Source: Neodontobutis hainanensis (Eukaryota > Chordata > Actinopteri > Gobiiformes > Odontobutidae). Taken from it: a stretch of DNA of 64,000 bases. Positions 60,826 to 64,000 of the stretch are shown piece after piece. The stretch covers positions 6,599,001 to 6,663,000 of the forward strand of contig JALDNG010000041.1 in assembly GCA_024349245.1 (NCBI GenBank). The letters run 5' to 3'. The stretch's first letter is position 1. Every line of letters starts with the position of its first letter. Below the pieces are notes generated by a model that was not told where the DNA came from, did no database searches, and saw only the letters and a list, made by a program, of their open reading frames with translations. The position numbers and the translations under genes are program-made.

Positions 60826-63382
60826 AATCACACACATTTTTTGTATGGAGTTCATAATGTCTCTGTAAATGCTGTTTTTATACTTCTTTACCTCAATTAA
60901 TGTTTTATAGTGAAAATTGCTAATTCATGCTGGAGTTAAACTCACTTACTCAATGCAGTTAGACATTAAGGTTGCACATGAGTCATTAGTGCATGGCTCT
61001 TTCTCTATTGACAGTCCTCTCATCTGCTCTAGTGAAGGTCACGTTCTAAAAGTGTGCTGCATAACATAAATACAAAAGTACAGTAGAAGCCAAAGGGTTA
61101 CATAGTGCTTTAAAAAAAAGCAATTGAATAAAAAGCATTGTCTCTATTGTATTGTGAAGACCAGAAAAAATCAAAAACAAAACGACCTTATCGTACTGAC
61201 ATACTGCTGCTTAACTGGCGTGCTTCACTTGGCCATCAGAGACCCTCTCCTGATGTATAACAATCAATTAAGCCTATAACAAACACTGTGGAGATGCACA
61301 GCAGTGGTGTCTTTAGTGAACGTCAGATGAAACAGATGACGTTTAAGTTTGAAATATTAAATAAATTAAATGATGATAGTTACCTTCCACAAGACTTGCC
61401 ATCAGCGTAGTAATGTTTAGTAAAAATATGAAGTAATTATCAAAGACCTAAAAAGCACCATATCAATTTGATATATTATTATTATTATTAAATAATTTTA
61501 TAGATAAAATAAATTCTAAAATGTTAAATTTATATGTTTACCTGCACTAGACAGTGGCACAATAACCAGCTATGTTAAGCATATTTGTGCAGCTTATGTG
61601 GAACATCTATTTGTTAATAACACTGTGGTGTATTGAAAGTTGTGTAATAACTTTTTGCTGTAGTTGTTTTTGGCCATATTTGTTTTACTGTGTGTCACTC
61701 ACCTGAGTTTTACAAGAGCAGTTCACCTTCAACTGTCAGAAACCAGGCCTTGTATAACATACAAATATGATTTAATGAATAAGCTATGATAAAACCATGT
61801 GACAATGTAAAGAGAATTTTCTTTTCAAGACAAAAGTAATGTAGCTTAGATTATTTTTGAGATTATCATATAATTATGCAATATTATTGTATTGTGAGTG
61901 GGACTGTTGAGTGTGTATGTACATCTTCTGTCCGTGTCTTGTAAATTATGTTTTGAGACCTCAGGAAGAAAAGCTACTGATTTTCTCAGTAGTTTTTCTG
62001 GGGATCTAAACAAACAAACAAAGACAAAAAAACAATTATTAAAGTGTATTTTCAGACACTTTACATGTTATGTTTCTGGTGGATGATTGTTTATTTTCAT
62101 TCTATCTTTGCCCCTTTTCGAGTTTCTTTCACCTTTAGGTTTTTAACATTCCTTAGTGTTAGGGGTTGCCCGTGTAAAATTTATTTACACAGCTAAATCC
62201 CACAAGAAGAACATTTTTAAATGGCTTTACAGACCATTACAGAAATTGAATGTCAATCTTTACCTTCAGAACCTCTATCAGCGTAAGAAAAATTCACCCA
62301 AAATCCAACTACAGAAAATAGCATTTCCTCCAGGCTGCGGCCAATGACTGCTTATCAGCAAACTCTACTCAGTTAAATTACACATTACTCCAGTAAAATT
62401 CATTCCCTCTCTACCCTTCTCTTAAGCACACATGCAGAGTCAGTGAGGCATTGAGGAAAGGTCTCTTCTGACTCTGGTCAAATGAGTCACCTGGGAATCA
62501 GACAACATCAATCCTGCTGTCAATATAGGACAGCTGAGCCATTCATTCTCCCCGACCGGCCAGCTGTGCCAGAGAGTTCGCGATGGGAAGGAAAAAGAGA
62601 GGATTTGTTTATTTGCAGTTGTTGGCTCTTTGGCAGGAAAGAGAGAAAGTAACAGTGAATAGCTTTGAATGCTCTTAATGTCTTTATTAGCCCTCACTCT
62701 ATCAGATACTACGCATAAGTTAAGCCTTTAAATATTTCTATAAATGAAAACAACTCTACAAAAATGTTAGAAACCTTCTCCAAATTTTACCAAAGAAAAT
62801 ATGATTCCTACAGCAAGAGATAGAGAGAAATGATTATTTTCTGCTGGTGTTTCATCAGCTCTGGATCCGTGCATGTATACATGCTGTAAATGAAAAGAGC
62901 AGGTCAGCCAAATGTCATGTGGTGGATAAACATCCTGTGGATGCTGTTCCTCAAACTGACTATTCTCACACAGTAGAGGTGCACTCCTTATGTAAGAGAA
63001 TATAGACACTACACAGGTCCATGTTTCTCTGCCTTCAGAAGCACTGCAAATCTCAAATTAATGATTTACGCTTCTCTAATGCATTTTATTTGTAAATGAC
63101 AACCAACACTTAACATTTAACAGTGTTCCTGAAAAAATCAGAAAATATAGATTTCTTACTGGTTTATTTATTTATAATTGTGTTTTTTAATTATAACATT
63201 GTCACAGATGGAGAAAACTAGGATAGCCTAAGTTTTAAAAACTCCAAGCTAAACAACATTCTCATAGCAACTTACCTTAAAGCAGCTATTGTTTAGTAAA
63301 TGCTACCTGTGCCGACCTTTGGCGTTCTAGGTTAATCTTTTGTTTACGGACTGTTTCATTTGAAGAATTGAGTCACATATAC
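60826..63382. other. Unit 2 counterpart of 39691-42250, with CNE-like block 62423-62613
   Basis: Same content as unit 1. The T run near 61653 is shorter by two. Confidence 0.5.
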
Positions 63383-64000
63383 AGTATACTATGTTGCCAA
63401 AAGTATTCACTCACCTGTTTTCCCAGGCAAATGAACATGAGTGACATCCCATTCTTCCAAAAGTGCATGTGTGAGGTCAGATACTGATGTTAGATGAGAA
63501 GGCCTGGCTCGCAGTCTCCACTCTAATTTATCCCAATGGTGCTGTATCAGGTTGAAATCAGGCCGGTCAGTTTTTTTACAAACCAAACTTGCTTATTCAT
63601 TTCTTTAAGGACCTTGCTTTGTGCACTGGTGCGTAGGTGAGGAACGTGGTGGTTCGATTCCCGCTCTCCCACAGTTCATACTGTTGTTGTGTCCTTGGGC
63701 AAGACACTTAACCCACCTTGCCTCCAGTAGTTGTAACACTGGTAATTTCTGTAGAACAATGTAAGTCGCTTTGGATAAAAAGCGTCAGCTAAATGAATAA
63801 ATGTAAATCTGTACTGAACCATTAACAGTTCCTTTCACTGGAACTAAGGGCCAAGCCCAACTCCCAAACAACAACCCCACACCATAAAACCCACTCTACC
63901 AAACTCTACACTTGGCACAATGCAGTCAGACAAGTACCGTTCTACTGGTAACCCAAACCCAGACTCGTCCGTCAGATTGCCAGACACGTCTCGTTATGTA
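63383..64000 (-). pseudogene. Tc1/mariner-like transposon remnant, cut by right edge (unit 2)
   Basis: Counterpart of 42251-42872. Only the left end, the nested SINE and the transposase 3' part are inside the window. The conserved GRSQELSEFQRG end lies beyond 64000. Confidence 0.85.
63634..63808 (+). mobile_element. 5'-truncated SINE nested in the Tc1-like remnant (unit 2 copy)
   Basis: Counterpart of 42503-42678, with a shorter head junction (GAACGTGG versus GAACGTAGG) and one C fewer in CTCCCC. Confidence 0.82.

Larger units (their letters stand above)
43497..64000 (+). repeat. Tandem segmental duplication, unit 2 (20,504 bp visible, cut by right edge)
   Basis: Head-to-tail second copy of 22352-42872. 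About 624 bp of the unit (matching 42873-43496) would lie beyond the window, so whether a third copy follows cannot be seen. I noted about 37 differences from unit 1. Nearly all are 1-8 bp indels in homopolymer or dinucleotide runs. The remaining one is complex (28465-28480). Confidence 0.98.

Noticed and set aside
1..64000. CRISPR arrays, phage or bacterial operons, defence systems
   Set aside because: The window is vertebrate nuclear DNA. The only regular repeats are microsatellite, SINE and LINE sequence and the 21-kb duplication.

Overview
This is nuclear DNA from a bony fish, most likely a teleost. It is AT-rich and almost entirely non-coding. It carries tRNA-headed SINEs, L2/CR1-like LINE remnants, hAT and Tc1 DNA-transposon remnants, and one GC/CpG-rich protein-coding exon with a vertebrate-type splice donor. 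There are no operons, CRISPR arrays or bacterial-type genes. Family names come from recognising motifs by eye; no database was searched.

Layout. Positions 1-983 are a (CA)n-type simple-sequence array that runs off the left edge. About 1030-7724 is the start of a large intron holding a SINE and scattered old repeat fragments. Positions 7725-8381 (minus strand) are the first coding exon of an NMDA-receptor GluN3 subunit, best matched to grin3a. Its CpG-rich 5' flank lies to the right (8382-8900). The gene is read leftwards, so its other exons lie beyond position 1. From 8900 to 22351 I see no gene, only an hAT-like element, older repeat pieces, and stretches that read like conserved regulatory DNA. 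This fits a GluN3A gene with a gene-poor region on its 5' side.

The dominant structural feature is a direct tandem duplication. Positions 22352-43496 (21,145 bp) are repeated head-to-tail from 43497 to the right edge, where about 0.6 kb of the second copy is cut off. Each unit holds the same series: SINE, 34-bp-arm inverted repeat, LTR-like repeat, L2-like LINE with reverse transcriptase, second LINE tail, SINE, repeat fragments, and a Tc1-like element with a SINE piece inside it. The copies differ at about 37 places that I found. All but one are pure 1-8 bp insertions or deletions, mostly in homopolymers or dinucleotide runs. This points to a very recent duplication or a false duplication in a long-read assembly, not to an old event.

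I found no convincing undescribed gene system. The observations most worth follow-up are the 21-kb duplication and its indel-only divergence, the 34-bp perfect inverted repeat, the roughly 1-kb alternating purine-pyrimidine tract in the receptor intron, one SINE head joined to two different tails, and several conserved-element candidates.
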